This document shows positions 7,740 to 15,987 of a stretch of 64,000 nt of DNA, piece after piece; the first letter of the stretch is position 1, and each line of letters begins with the position of its first letter. Position numbers and translations under genes: made by a program. The notes under the pieces are model-generated. The model searched no databases and was not told the DNA's origin. It saw only the letters and a list, made by a program, of their open reading frames with translations. This DNA is from an uncultured Prevotellaceae bacterium. GTDB taxonomy: Bacteria > Bacteroidota > Bacteroidia > Bacteroidales > Bacteroidaceae. The DNA lies in assembly GCA_900320045.1 (NCBI GenBank), contig ONQT01000013.1, forward strand, positions 1 to 64,000, written 5' to 3'.

Positions 7740-9353
7740 ATGAAACTGAAAGACATTATGAGCGGTCAACTGCAGGCCGCAGAGTGGGAGCAGAAGGGTT
7801 ATGTGCTCCCCAAGTTTGATATTAATAAGGTACGCGAGAAGACCTACCAGGAACCGACGTGGGTACACTTCGGCGGTGGCAACATCTTCCGTGCCTTCCC
7901 CGCCGCCATGCTGAACGATGCCCTGAATACGGGGCAGTACGACCGCGGCGTCATCGTCGCCGAGACCTTCGACTTCGAGGTGATAGACAAAGCCTACAAG
8001 CCTTACGACAACCTGTCGCTGCTGGTATCGCTGAAGGGCGACGGCACGGTGGAGAAGAAGGTTATTGCCAGCGTCACCGAGGCGCTGAAGGCCGACTATC
8101 AGTTTGCCGACTGGCAGCGACTGGTGGAGATATTCCAGAAGCCTTCGCTGCAGATGATTTCTTTCACTATCACTGAGAAAGGCTATGGTTATAATGAGCA
8201 GGATTTGAGGACCTCCCCCCTCCCGGCCCAAGGAGGGGAGATAAACGGCCCGAAGTTTGCCTTGGGCAAGGTGACGGCGCTGCTGTATGAGCGCTATAAG
8301 GCCGGGCGGTTGCCTATTACGGTGCAGTCGATGGACAACTGTTCGCACAATGGCGATCGCGTCAAGGCCGGTGTGCTGGCGTATGCCGAGCGCTGGGTGA
8401 ACGACGGACTGGTGCCGGAGGGCTTTGCCGACTATGTTCGTAATAAGGCACTGGTGACCTTCCCCTGGTCGATGATTGATAAGATTACACCGCGTCCTCA
8501 CGAGAAAGTGAAGGAACTGTTGGCCAAGGACGGCTTTGAGGACAACGAATACATCGAGACCGAGAAGCACACCTTTACCGCTCCCTTCGTGAATGCCGAG
8601 GAGACACAGTATCTGGTGATAGAGGACGACTACACCAACGGTCGTCCGCCGCTGCACCTGGGCGGTGCGCTCTATACCACCCGCGAAACGGTCGACAAGG
8701 TGGAGACGATGAAGGTGACGACGTGCCTGAACCCGCTGCACACGGCCATGAGCATCTACGGCTGCATGCTGGGCTATACGCTCATCTCTGCTGAGATGCA
8801 GGACGAAGACCTGCGCTCGTTTATCCAGAAGATAGGCTATATCGAGGCGATGCCGGTAGTGACCGACCCGGGTGTGCTGAACCCCTACGAGTTCATTGGT
8901 GCCGTCATCAACAAGCGTCTGCCCAATCCCTTCATGCCCGATGCCCCGCAGCGCATCGCCATGGATACGAGTCAGAAACTGCCCATCCGCTTCGGCGAGA
9001 CTATCAAGAAGTACATCCAGCGCGGTCTGGACAAGGAAAACCTGGTGCTCATTCCCTTGGTGCTGGCCGGCTACGCCCGCTACCTGAAGGGGCTGAAGGA
9101 CGACCTGACACCCTTCGAGCCGTCGCCCGACCCGATGCTGGAGGAGCTGCAGCAGATTGTTGCTCCGTTGGAGGTGGGCAGGCAGGAACAAGATTATAGC
9201 TGTCTGAAACAGCTATACACCCGAAGGGATGTCTTCGGCCTGGACCTCTACGAGGCAGGCCTCGGCGAGCAGATAGAAGGCATGGTTCGCGAACTCTTCG
9301 CCGGCCAAGGTGCCGTCCGAGCAACACTGCATAAGTACGTCAGTCAACGATAA
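7740..9353 (+). CDS. uxuB: Mannitol dehydrogenase family protein, D-mannonate oxidoreductase (fructuronate reductase)
   Basis: This is a 537-residue long-chain NAD-dependent polyol dehydrogenase that would interconvert D-fructuronate and D-mannonate, the substrate of UxuA. Visible motifs are the nucleotide-binding HFGGGNIFRAF near residue 40, VQSMDNCSHNG, TFPWSMIDKITPRP, and the catalytic-lysine region MKVTTCLNPLHT at about 325. The presence of uxuA nearby supports the fructuronate reductase role over mannitol or tagaturonate reduction. Around residues 156-168 a GC-rich palindromic stretch (8207-8243) encodes RTSPLPAQGGE, which looks like an in-frame insertion between the conserved TEKGYGYNE and GKVTALLYER segments. 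Its own promoter and terminator suggest a single-gene unit. Confidence 0.9.
   Translation: MKLKDIMSGQLQAAEWEQKGYVLPKFDINKVREKTYQEPTWVHFGGGNIFRAFPAAMLNDALNTGQYDRGVIVAETFDFEVIDKAYKPYDNLSLLVSLKGDGTVEKKVIASVTEALKADYQFADWQRLVEIFQKPSLQMISFTITEKGYGYNEQDLRTSPLPAQGGEINGPKFALGKVTALLYERYKAGRLPITVQSMDNCSHNGDRVKAGVLAYAERWVNDGLVPEGFADYVRNKALVTFPWSMIDKITPRPHEKVKELLAKDGFEDNEYIETEKHTFTAPFVNAEETQYLVIEDDYTNGRPPLHLGGALYTTRETVDKVETMKVTTCLNPLHTAMSIYGCMLGYTLISAEMQDEDLRSFIQKIGYIEAMPVVTDPGVLNPYEFIGAVINKRLPNPFMPDAPQRIAMDTSQKLPIRFGETIKKYIQRGLDKENLVLIPLVLAGYARYLKGLKDDLTPFEPSPDPMLEELQQIVAPLEVGRQEQDYSCLKQLYTRRDVFGLDLYEAGLGEQIEGMVRELFAGQGAVRATLHKYVSQR
8207..8243. repeat. GC-rich palindromic insertion inside uxuB
   Basis: CCCCTCC (8217-8223) pairs with GGAGGGG (8232-8238) around a CGGCCCAA loop. 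The composition (runs of C then G) is unlike the surrounding coding sequence, and the segment lies in a variable loop of the enzyme while keeping the frame open. Confidence 0.55.
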
Positions 9354-9358
9354 TCAAG

Positions 9359-9398
9359 AAACGACCGCTAAGCACAGGGCTTGGCGGTCGTTTTGTTA
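9359..9398 (+). terminator. Terminator of uxuB
   Basis: AAACGACCGC pairs with GCGGTCGTTT, extended by an inner TAAG/CTTG pairing, and is followed by a T-rich tail. It can also end transcription of tatD from the opposite side. Confidence 0.85.
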
Positions 9399-9425
9399 TA
9401 GTTCCAAGGCGCGATGGCTCCTTTT

Positions 9426-10301
9426 TTAGAGTCCGAAGACGCGACGAACGTTGGCGGTGGTTTGCCGGCAGATGTCGTCCTCGGTGACGTGATATGCCTC
9501 GGACAGACGGGTGATGACGTGGCGGATGTATGCCGACTCGTTGCGCTGGCCCCGCATCGGAACGGGAGCCATGTAAGGGGCGTCGGTCTCGAGGACGAGG
9601 CGTTCCAAAGGAACGCCGTCAGCGGCAGAACCGCTGACCACAGTAGGGACGCTGATATCGCCGTCAGTGGCAGAACCGCTGGCCACAGTAGGGGCGAGGG
9701 TGGCGGGGAGATTGCTCTTCTTGAAGGTAAGGACACCGCCTATGCCTAAGACGAAGCGGTCGAACTCTAACAGTTGTCGGGCCTCCTGTGCATTGCCTGT
9801 GAAGCAATGGAACACACCACCGGGCAATTGGTCCTTATACCTCTTTAATATAGATACCATCTCGTTCTGCGCCTTGCGGCAGTGAATCATCAATGGCAGG
9901 CGTAACTCTATGCTCCAGCGCACCTGCTCCTCGAAGGTCAACAGCTGCTCCTGCTCGAACTCACGGCTCCAATAGAAGTCGAGACCGACCTCGCCGATGG
10001 CGATGACTGGAGAGGTGAGAGGTGCGAGGTGCGAGGTGAGAGAAGTGTTTAGGCATTTCCTGATTTCAGACAGCTGGTCGCGCCAGTCGGCACGCACCTC
10101 CTCAGGGTGAAGCCCCAGCATGGGGTAGCAGTAGCCGGGATACTGACGACAGGTTTCCAGCACGGTATGGCACGACGGCAGGTCGATGGCCGGAAGGAAG
10201 ATGGCGGTGCAGCCAGCCTCCCGGGCTCGCTGTACGACGGCGTCGCGGTCGTTGTTGAACTCCTCGCCGTCTAAGTGGCAGTGGGTGTCGATGTATGTCA
10301 T
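9426..10301 (-). CDS. TatD family metal-dependent hydrolase (DNase-like), with an in-frame repeat insertion
   Basis: This 291-residue TIM-barrel hydrolase of the TatD/YcfH family has a cytoplasmic phosphoesterase/DNase-type fold. The metal ligands are visible: DTHCHLD (HxH) at the N-terminus, GEVGLDFYW (Glu) near 92, HCRKAQ near 140, HCFTGN near 165, and LETDAPYMAP (Asp). Just before the last motif is an extra segment of about 27 residues consisting of a 15-residue unit repeated twice (PTVASGSATDGDISV / [13 protein letters not shown]). It is encoded by two tandem copies of the CAGAA-loop hairpin element. Typical TatD proteins go almost directly from the preceding helix to PLERLVLETD. It is the last gene of a minus-strand unit after tonB-like and polyprenyl synthase genes. 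Confidence 0.93.
   Translation of the reverse strand: MTYIDTHCHLDGEEFNNDRDAVVQRAREAGCTAIFLPAIDLPSCHTVLETCRQYPGYCYPMLGLHPEEVRADWRDQLSEIRKCLNTSLTSHLAPLTSPVIAIGEVGLDFYWSREFEQEQLLTFEEQVRWSIELRLPLMIHCRKAQNEMVSILKRYKDQLPGGVFHCFTGNAQEARQLLEFDRFVLGIGGVLTFKKSNLPATLAPTVASGSATDGDISVPTVVSGSAADGVPLERLVLETDAPYMAPVPMRGQRNESAYIRHVITRLSEAYHVTEDDICRQTTANVRRVFGL
9614..9695. repeat. Tandem pair of CAGAA-loop hairpins inside tatD
   Basis: Two copies of a roughly 37-bp unit start at 9614 and 9659, giving a period of 45 bp (15 codons). The hairpins are GTCAGCGG-CAGAA-CCGCTGAC (9618-9638) and GTCAGTGG-CAGAA-CCGCTGGC (9663-9683). Each is followed by CACAGTAGGG. Read on the minus strand both give SGSA plus flanking VV and AD residues. 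Confidence 0.85.
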
Positions 10302-10334
10302 CTCTTTATCTCGGCGTTATGTCGAGGACGGTGG

Positions 10335-11309
10335 CTATTTGTTGCGGTGGAGCAGCTCGTCCATGTACTGACGGAGAGCGGCTTTGCGGTCTTCGGGGAC
10401 GTTGACCTGACTGAGGGTTCGGCTGGCCAGCTCGAAGTAGTGGTTAATCTTGGCCTCGCAAAGCTGTCGGATGCCAATCTCATCGTACAGACGGGTGACG
10501 GCAGCGACTTTCTCGGCGCGGTTGAACTGCTGAGCGCCAATCCAGTGCTCCAACTCCTGACGCTGTTCGGCATTGGCACGATTGACGGCGTTGATAAGCA
10601 TGTAGGTCTTCTTGTTTGAAGTGATATCGCCGCCGATGGCCTTACCAAAGACCTTCGGATCGCCATAGACATCCAGCAGGTCATCCTGTAGTTGGAAGGC
10701 CAATCCCACCTGCTCGCCAAAGCGGTAGAGACGGTCAGCATCCTCCTGTGGAGCGTCGGCCAGCAGGGCACCAATCTTCAGGGCACACGCTAACAGGACT
10801 GAGGTCTTCAAGCGAATCATCTCGATATATTCATCCTCGGTGACATCGTTGCGTGTCTCGAAAGTCATGTCGTATTCCTGTCCCTCGCCAATCTCCAGTG
10901 CCGTCTCGGTGAAGAGGTCGAGCACGGCTGGCAACTTGTCGGCAGGAACCTGCTGCATGCGCTGATAGGCCAGCACTAACATGGAGTCGCCGGAGAGGAT
11001 GGCTTTGTTGGCATCCCAGCGACGATGTACAGTCTCATGACCGCGACGCATGTCGGCATTGTCCATGAGGTCGTCGTGGAGGAGGGTGTAGTTATGGTAG
11101 GTCTCCAGACCGATGGCGGGCATGAGGATGTCCTCAGGATGCTCACGCCAGAGATTGTAGCCCATCAGCATCAGGACGGGACGGATGCGCTTGCCACCCA
11201 GAGACAAGACGTATTCCACGGGTTCGTACAGAGAATGGGGCTTGCGGTCGTAGGGCAGGGCAGCGAGGAAGTCGTTGACTTGCTGCAGAATGTCGTGTGA
11301 GGTTTTCAT
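10335..11309 (-). CDS. Polyprenyl synthetase (farnesyl/geranylgeranyl diphosphate synthase type)
   Basis: This 324-residue all-helical trans-prenyltransferase condenses isopentenyl diphosphate with allylic diphosphates to make isoprenoid precursors. The first aspartate-rich motif DDLMD followed by ADMRRG lies near residue 85, and the second motif QLQDDLLDVYGD near 210. The downstream KTYMLINA lysine is also present. The length fits FPP/GGPP synthases better than longer-chain enzymes, but product length cannot be told from this alone. It lies between the tonB-like gene (57 bp upstream) and tatD (33 bp downstream) in one minus-strand unit. Confidence 0.92.
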   Translation of the reverse strand: MKTSHDILQQVNDFLAALPYDRKPHSLYEPVEYVLSLGGKRIRPVLMLMGYNLWREHPEDILMPAIGLETYHNYTLLHDDLMDNADMRRGHETVHRRWDANKAILSGDSMLVLAYQRMQQVPADKLPAVLDLFTETALEIGEGQEYDMTFETRNDVTEDEYIEMIRLKTSVLLACALKIGALLADAPQEDADRLYRFGEQVGLAFQLQDDLLDVYGDPKVFGKAIGGDITSNKKTYMLINAVNRANAEQRQELEHWIGAQQFNRAEKVAAVTRLYDEIGIRQLCEAKINHYFELASRTLSQVNVPEDRKAALRQYMDELLHRNK

Positions 11310-11366
11310 ATTGTTTTGATTTTGTTTCGTTATGTCGTTATGCCGTTATGTCGATATTTCGGAGGT

Positions 11367-12068
11367 TTAGAGCTTGAAGACAATCGGGATGCTGACTTTG
11401 GTGCGGCAGGGTTGGTCGTGCTGGATGCCTGGTTTCCATTTGGGCATCATGCGGAGCACCCGCAGCGCCTCTTGGTCACACTCGGGTGACAGCGATTGGA
11501 CGATGTTGAGGCCAGAGATGCTACCGTCCTTCTCGACGTAGAACACAGCGATGACCTTGCCCTGTATCTTGCGCTGCTGAGCCTGGGAAGGATAGTGCAG
11601 GTTCTTGGTGAGCCACTTCATCAGTTCGACGGCACCACCAGGATATTGCGGCAAGTCTTCGACGATGTGGAAGTTGAGCGGGTTCAGCGGGTCTACGTCG
11701 AGTGGAGCCAGCGCCTTCTTGTCATCATCGGGTAACAGGTCCTGGAGTAGCGACTCGTCATCCGTGGGAGAACCGTTGGACAGCGTGTCGAGCAATTCAA
11801 CGTCGTCATCGACGATGCGTAGTTCCTCGCCCTTCTCGTTCTGCTGATGGTCGCGGAGCTGAGTCACCAATTCCTCGTTGGACATTGGCACCAGCTCGCT
11901 TTCGTGCATCAGTTCCTCCAGATCCAGCGGTGGAATACCGTCGTCACTGGGAGTGCTGTTCCACTCCAAAGCCACATAGCTGACAGCCAGCACAAAGACA
12001 AGCCCCAGGAGAAATCCTGTGGTGCGCAACCGGTCAATATCAGCTCTTGGGGCCTTTTTCTGTTCCAT
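11367..12068 (-). CDS. TonB-family energy transducer
   Basis: This 233-residue protein has a short cytoplasmic N-terminus, one membrane segment at about residues 15-34 (FLLGLVFVLAVSYVALEW), an acidic periplasmic linker of about 110 residues, and a C-terminal TonB domain at about 140-233 (YPGGAVELMKWL...VFYVEKDGSISG...MPKWKPG...VSIPIVF). Such proteins couple the proton-motive force to outer-membrane TonB-dependent transporters. No ExbB/ExbD or SusCD genes lie nearby, so its partner is unknown. The -7 box ends only 8 nt before the ATG, so its mRNA is expected to have an extremely short leader. Confidence 0.9.
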   Translation of the reverse strand: MEQKKAPRADIDRLRTTGFLLGLVFVLAVSYVALEWNSTPSDDGIPPLDLEELMHESELVPMSNEELVTQLRDHQQNEKGEELRIVDDDVELLDTLSNGSPTDDESLLQDLLPDDDKKALAPLDVDPLNPLNFHIVEDLPQYPGGAVELMKWLTKNLHYPSQAQQRKIQGKVIAVFYVEKDGSISGLNIVQSLSPECDQEALRVLRMMPKWKPGIQHDQPCRTKVSIPIVFKL

Positions 12069-12076
12069 TGTGGTTG

Positions 12077-12084
12077 CAAAGGTA
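12077..12084 (-). promoter_or_regulatory. -7 promoter element directly upstream of the tonB-like ATG
   Basis: TACCTTTG on the minus strand (12084-12077) is followed by CAACCACA and then the ATG at 12068. No well-placed -33 TTTG is visible. The predicted transcript would start within a few nucleotides of the start codon. Confidence 0.6.
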
Positions 12085-12159
12085 GCAATAAATTAGCAAT
12101 TAGGAATTAGGAATTAAGAATTATTTTCGACTTTATGCCTCTGGTAACAATAATTTTCG

Positions 12160-12167
12160 TACCTTTG
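12160..12167 (+). promoter_or_regulatory. -7 promoter element of porQ
   Basis: TACCTTTG lies 14 nt before the ATG at 12182. It opposes the tonB-like promoter, so the 113-bp spacer holds divergent promoters plus a low-complexity AATTAGGAATTAGGAATTAA tract. A -33 match is not clear. Confidence 0.6.
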
Positions 12168-12181
12168 CCGTTGAAATAAAG

Positions 12182-13144
12182 ATGAAGAACGGTTTATTCT
12201 TTTGGCTTTTAGCTGTTGGCTATTGGCTTTTAGCTGTTAAGGCAAGTGCTCAGGAGAGCAAGGAGGTGTATAGCTTCCTGCGGCTCCCGGTCAGTGCGCA
12301 TGTCGCCGCCGTGGGTGGTGACAATATCTCACTGACGGATGACGACCCGACGGTCATCTTCCACAATCCGGCACTGATTAGCAATGTGTCAGACAAGAGC
12401 ATCAACCTGAACTTCATGACCTATATGCAGGGATCGGTGACGGCCTCTGCCTCGTTTGTCAAGGCAGCCTTCGACCGTGCAACATGGGGAGCCTGTGCGC
12501 AGTATATGGCCTACGGCTCCATCAAGGAAACATCAGTCAGCAATGAACAGACGGGCACTTTCTCGCCAAAGGACATCGCCTTGGCGGGTACTTTCTCCTA
12601 TATGCTGAGCAACCAGATAAGCGGTGGTATTACCGCCCGCTTCATTTCGTCGACCATTGGCAGCTATAGTTCTGCCGCCGTGGGGTTTGACTTGGGCCTG
12701 AACTACTATCACGAGGAGACGGGATGGTCCGTGTCGGCAGTTGCCAAGAACTTAGGAGGACAAATCAAAGCCTACGATGAGGACTTCGAGCGCATCCCCA
12801 TTGACCTGCAGATAGGTGCTTCGAAGAATCTTATCGGGTCGCCACTGACCATACATGCCACGTTGTCGAGGTTGAATAACTGGGACCAGGGCTTCATCAA
12901 ACATCTGGCCATTGGTGCAGATTTGGCTCTGGGTGAGACGGTTTATGTGGCTGCCGGCTATAACTTCCGGCGCAGTAGTGAGATGAAAATCACGACGAGC
13001 GACGACGACAAAGGTAGCAATCATGGTGCGGGACTGTCGGTGGGTGCCGGTCTACAGTTGGAGCGCTTTAAATTACAGCTGGCTTATGCCAAGTACCATG
13101 TGTCGGCCTATTCGCTGCTGGTCAATGTGACGTATAGTCTATGA
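12182..13144 (+). CDS. porQ: Type IX secretion system protein PorQ
   Basis: This 320-residue outer-membrane beta-barrel protein (PorV/PorQ, FadL-like group) belongs to the type IX secretion machinery, where PorQ works with PorU/PorV/PorZ in processing and anchoring cargo. Supporting features are the mature N-terminus SFLRLPVSAHVAAVGGDNISLTDDDP, the FHNPAL motif near residue 60, and regularly alternating amphipathic strands to an aromatic end (LLVNVTYSL). The signal peptide (LLAVGYWLLAV) is encoded by a near-perfect nucleotide repeat. The gene sits directly before cmk, an arrangement I recall from other Bacteroidota. It fits the several C-terminal sorting-like tails on secreted proteins in this window. 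Confidence 0.88.
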   Translation: MKNGLFFWLLAVGYWLLAVKASAQESKEVYSFLRLPVSAHVAAVGGDNISLTDDDPTVIFHNPALISNVSDKSINLNFMTYMQGSVTASASFVKAAFDRATWGACAQYMAYGSIKETSVSNEQTGTFSPKDIALAGTFSYMLSNQISGGITARFISSTIGSYSSAAVGFDLGLNYYHEETGWSVSAVAKNLGGQIKAYDEDFERIPIDLQIGASKNLIGSPLTIHATLSRLNNWDQGFIKHLAIGADLALGETVYVAAGYNFRRSSEMKITTSDDDKGSNHGAGLSVGAGLQLERFKLQLAYAKYHVSAYSLLVNVTYSL

Positions 13145-13206
13145 CGAGATGACGAAATGCCGAAATGTCGATATGTCGAAAAAGACGAAATAACACAATC
13201 ATCATC

Positions 13207-13896
13207 ATGAAAAAGATAACCATCGCTATTGACGGCCATTCATCGTGCGGCAAGAGCACCATGGCCAAAGATTTGGCTCGCGAAGTGGGCTATGTATATG
13301 TAGATACGGGTGCCATGTATCGCTGTGTTACGCTGTTTGCCCTTCGTCATGGGCTGTTTGCCGCTGATGGCAGCATCAACGAAGACGAGTTGCGCAGACA
13401 GATGCCCAATATTCATATTACCTTCCAGTTTAACGCTGAGAAGGGACGCCCCGATACATATCTGAACGGCGAGTTGGTGGAGGATGTCATCCGCTCGATG
13501 GAGGTCAGCAGTCACGTAAGTCCCATCGCAACCTTAGGATTTGTCCGTGAGGCAATGGTTGCCCAGCAGCAGCAGATGGGACAAGGCGGTGGTGTGGTGA
13601 TGGATGGTCGCGACATCGGCACCGTCGTATTTCCGAATGCAGAACTGAAAATCTTCGTTACCGCATCTGCCGAGGTACGTGCCCAGCGTCGTTACGACGA
13701 GCTGAAAGCCAAAGGGATGGAAGCTGACTACGGCGAAATATTAAAGAACGTGCAAGAGCGTGACTATATAGACTCTCATCGTGCTGTTTCTCCGCTGAAG
13801 CAGGCCCCTGATGCCATTCTGCTCGACAACAGTCAGATGACCATTGCCGAGCAGAAGGATTGGCTGATGCAACGCTTCCAGGAGCGGGCACTATAA
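13207..13896 (+). CDS. cmk: Cytidylate kinase
   Basis: This 229-residue enzyme phosphorylates CMP and dCMP using ATP. The P-loop GHSSCGKST is at residues 9-17 and [11 protein letters not shown] at about 135, with the arginine-rich lid and the [13 protein letters not shown] region further on, all diagnostic of Cmk. The open frame extends to 13165, but the ATG at 13207 starts the conserved [10 protein letters not shown] sequence. The 62-bp spacer after porQ is a degenerate repeat of the ATGTCGATATGTCG type. The 3' end overlaps the convergent pectate lyase gene by 6 bp (13891-13896). Confidence 0.96.
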   Translation: MKKITIAIDGHSSCGKSTMAKDLAREVGYVYVDTGAMYRCVTLFALRHGLFAADGSINEDELRRQMPNIHITFQFNAEKGRPDTYLNGELVEDVIRSMEVSSHVSPIATLGFVREAMVAQQQQMGQGGGVVMDGRDIGTVVFPNAELKIFVTASAEVRAQRRYDELKAKGMEADYGEILKNVQERDYIDSHRAVSPLKQAPDAILLDNSQMTIAEQKDWLMQRFQERAL

Positions 13897-15969
13897 TATG
13901 CGCTGTCCGATACAGTTATACTGCTGGCCGTTCTTCTCAATGATGAGGCGGCCATTTTTCGTGTATTTACGCGAGGGTTTGTCAGCGGCAGAACCGCTGA
14001 CCACTGTAGAACCGCGAACCACCGTAATGGCGGTGGCATCACCTGGACGCTCGTAAGGACCTAAGTCGCGGGCAGTACCTGTGACGGTACGCTGTAGGAA
14101 GGGGAAGTCGGCAACGAGTTTCGCCCATACGCCATTGACATCGTCGAGGCTGGCATTGCCTGCGTTAATCAGCGGGTTCTCCGGATCTGCAGTAAGACGA
14201 CCGAAGCGACGGGGCATACCACCCTTGATGTCACGGGGCATGAGGGCATCGTCCTCGTCCAGCGTAACATAGTCGTCAACGGAAGCGCCTGTTACCAAAT
14301 GGTTCGTCCAGCCATTCTTGGACATCGGAGCAGCCAGGGCATTGTAGTCGTCAGTACCAACCATAATCTCCTGCTTGCCCAGACACACATTATTATAATA
14401 GAACGTCTTGGTTTCCGAGCCACCACTCTCGAACATAAAGTCATAGCCATTGTCGAACGCCAGACAGCCCACGAGCACATGACCGCCCTTGTGACTGTTG
14501 CAGTCGAAGCCCTTCACCGAACCGCTCTTGTCGCAGCCAAAGGCGATGCAATTGAAAGCGTAGTGCACACCCTCTGATGAGCCTCCTTCACCATTGCCTC
14601 CCAGTTTGATGCCGTTGCCGTTGCCAGAGAAGGAAGCAGAGGTGTTGAGATACTCCTTCACCCATTGGTGGTCTTCGGCATTACCCGACTCCCAAGCCCA
14701 GCACTCGGCAAGGATGACGTCATAGTCAGTCTCATAGAGGTCCCACGCGTCGTCGCTGTTGCGCCATGCACGACAACGGATGAAGCGGTTGCCCTTGCCA
14801 TTGTGCATCTTGCAGGCAAAGCCGTCGGCATCCGAGCCATAGTTCATATCGCAGTCGCAATTATGGTGCGAGTCGCAGTCGATGATATCATTATAGGCAC
14901 AATAGCTGCCGTCGTTCTTGCTGATGCCTGGATGGGAGTCGCTGAACTTATGTCCGAAGCCCAGCTGGATGCCCGTGTCGAGATTGTAAGAGAACTCACA
15001 GCGTTCTATGCGGTTGTGGTTGCCTTCCAGCTTGATGGCATTGTCGGCGGCGTGCATGATATGAATACCGAAGATGATGTGGTAGTCGCCCGACAGCAGA
15101 ATACCACGGTCGCCAACCTTTGAAGGCTGTTTGTTGCAGTCGAGGAGCTGCTGCTCGAAGTCAAAGACGGGTTTTTCGCCATCGGCACAGCGAATGACGA
15201 TGGGCTTGTCTGCCGTGCCCATCTTATTCATACGCACCGTCAGCTTGCCATCCGTACCATACTTATTGATTTTATACGTGCCACCTTTACAGATGATGTG
15301 GTCGCCAGCCTCAGCAGCAGCGTATGCCACAGCGATGTTGTACCAAGGCTTGGCCTCCGAGCCGTCACCCGTCTGGTCGTTGCCCGCAGGAGAGATATAG
15401 TACGTCTTTCCCGTAGCATCGGGGATGGGTTTATAAGGCTCCCACACACCTTCGGTGATGTAAGAGGGGTCGTCCGGGTCGACAGGTACCACACTGGCAG
15501 ACTTTACGGTAATCTTCGTCACGTAGGTGTTGCTGGAACTGCCCACAAAGCGCAAGCGGACATTCGTCTGTCCGTCGAGGCCCGTCTTGGCACCATAGGA
15601 TTTGGCGCCAGAGCCGCCAGAGGAAATCTCCGCGAGCTGTTGCCAGGCACCCCCATTGACAGAATAGCTGATGGTCAGTTTATTGTTACCGCCAGAGCCC
15701 CAGTCTACAGAGAACTTCCCCGGGTCGTCAAGGGCTGGCGTGATGAGGTAAGAAGAGGAGCCGCCAGTGAAGGTAAACTGCTTCACGCCACTGTTCTCTT
15801 TGAGCTCCATCTTCAATGCCTTCCACTCACCAGAGGGAAGAGTCACCGACTGTTCACTGCTGGCGCCATACTTGCCCTTGGCCAGTGAACTGAAGTCTTC
15901 TGTGATGTCTGCTGCCTGAGCCACGAAGGCACAGAGCAGCAGAGCGATACATGATATGATTTTTTTCAT
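13891..15969 (-). CDS. Secreted PL9-like pectate lyase with C-terminal tail
   Basis: This 692-residue protein has a signal peptide (residues 1-19, ending FVAQA). A beta-sandwich, perhaps carbohydrate-binding, spans about 20-155. A right-handed beta-helix at about 190-625 carries family 9 polysaccharide lyase motifs: [20 protein letters not shown] at its start, then SDADGFACK and [15 protein letters not shown]. The enzyme would cleave polygalacturonate by beta-elimination outside the cell. The final 30 residues ([21 protein letters not shown]) form a short C-terminal tail shared with the next gene. Between helix and tail, at about 660-672, lies an in-frame copy of the CAGAA-loop hairpin encoding TVVSGSAAD. 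It is the last gene of a four-lyase minus-strand cluster. Confidence 0.88.
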   Translation of the reverse strand: MKKIISCIALLLCAFVAQAADITEDFSSLAKGKYGASSEQSVTLPSGEWKALKMELKENSGVKQFTFTGGSSSYLITPALDDPGKFSVDWGSGGNNKLTISYSVNGGAWQQLAEISSGGSGAKSYGAKTGLDGQTNVRLRFVGSSSNTYVTKITVKSASVVPVDPDDPSYITEGVWEPYKPIPDATGKTYYISPAGNDQTGDGSEAKPWYNIAVAYAAAEAGDHIICKGGTYKINKYGTDGKLTVRMNKMGTADKPIVIRCADGEKPVFDFEQQLLDCNKQPSKVGDRGILLSGDYHIIFGIHIMHAADNAIKLEGNHNRIERCEFSYNLDTGIQLGFGHKFSDSHPGISKNDGSYCAYNDIIDCDSHHNCDCDMNYGSDADGFACKMHNGKGNRFIRCRAWRNSDDAWDLYETDYDVILAECWAWESGNAEDHQWVKEYLNTSASFSGNGNGIKLGGNGEGGSSEGVHYAFNCIAFGCDKSGSVKGFDCNSHKGGHVLVGCLAFDNGYDFMFESGGSETKTFYYNNVCLGKQEIMVGTDDYNALAAPMSKNGWTNHLVTGASVDDYVTLDEDDALMPRDIKGGMPRRFGRLTADPENPLINAGNASLDDVNGVWAKLVADFPFLQRTVTGTARDLGPYERPGDATAITVVRGSTVVSGSAADKPSRKYTKNGRLIIEKNGQQYNCIGQRIL
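13981..14001. repeat. CAGAA-loop hairpin inside the PL9 gene
   Basis: GTCAGCGG, loop CAGAA, CCGCTGAC: identical to the first tatD copy over 21 bases and again followed by CACTGTAG. Read in the gene's frame it gives VVSGSAAD, the same peptide as in TatD. Confidence 0.85.
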
Positions 15970-15987
15970 GATTTCAATATTATAAGG

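Noticed and set aside
7731..9191. 486-residue minus-strand open frame over uxuB
   Set aside because: Antisense shadow of a conserved dehydrogenase; its translation (HRLHLVDRFAGG...) has no domain features and no promoter.
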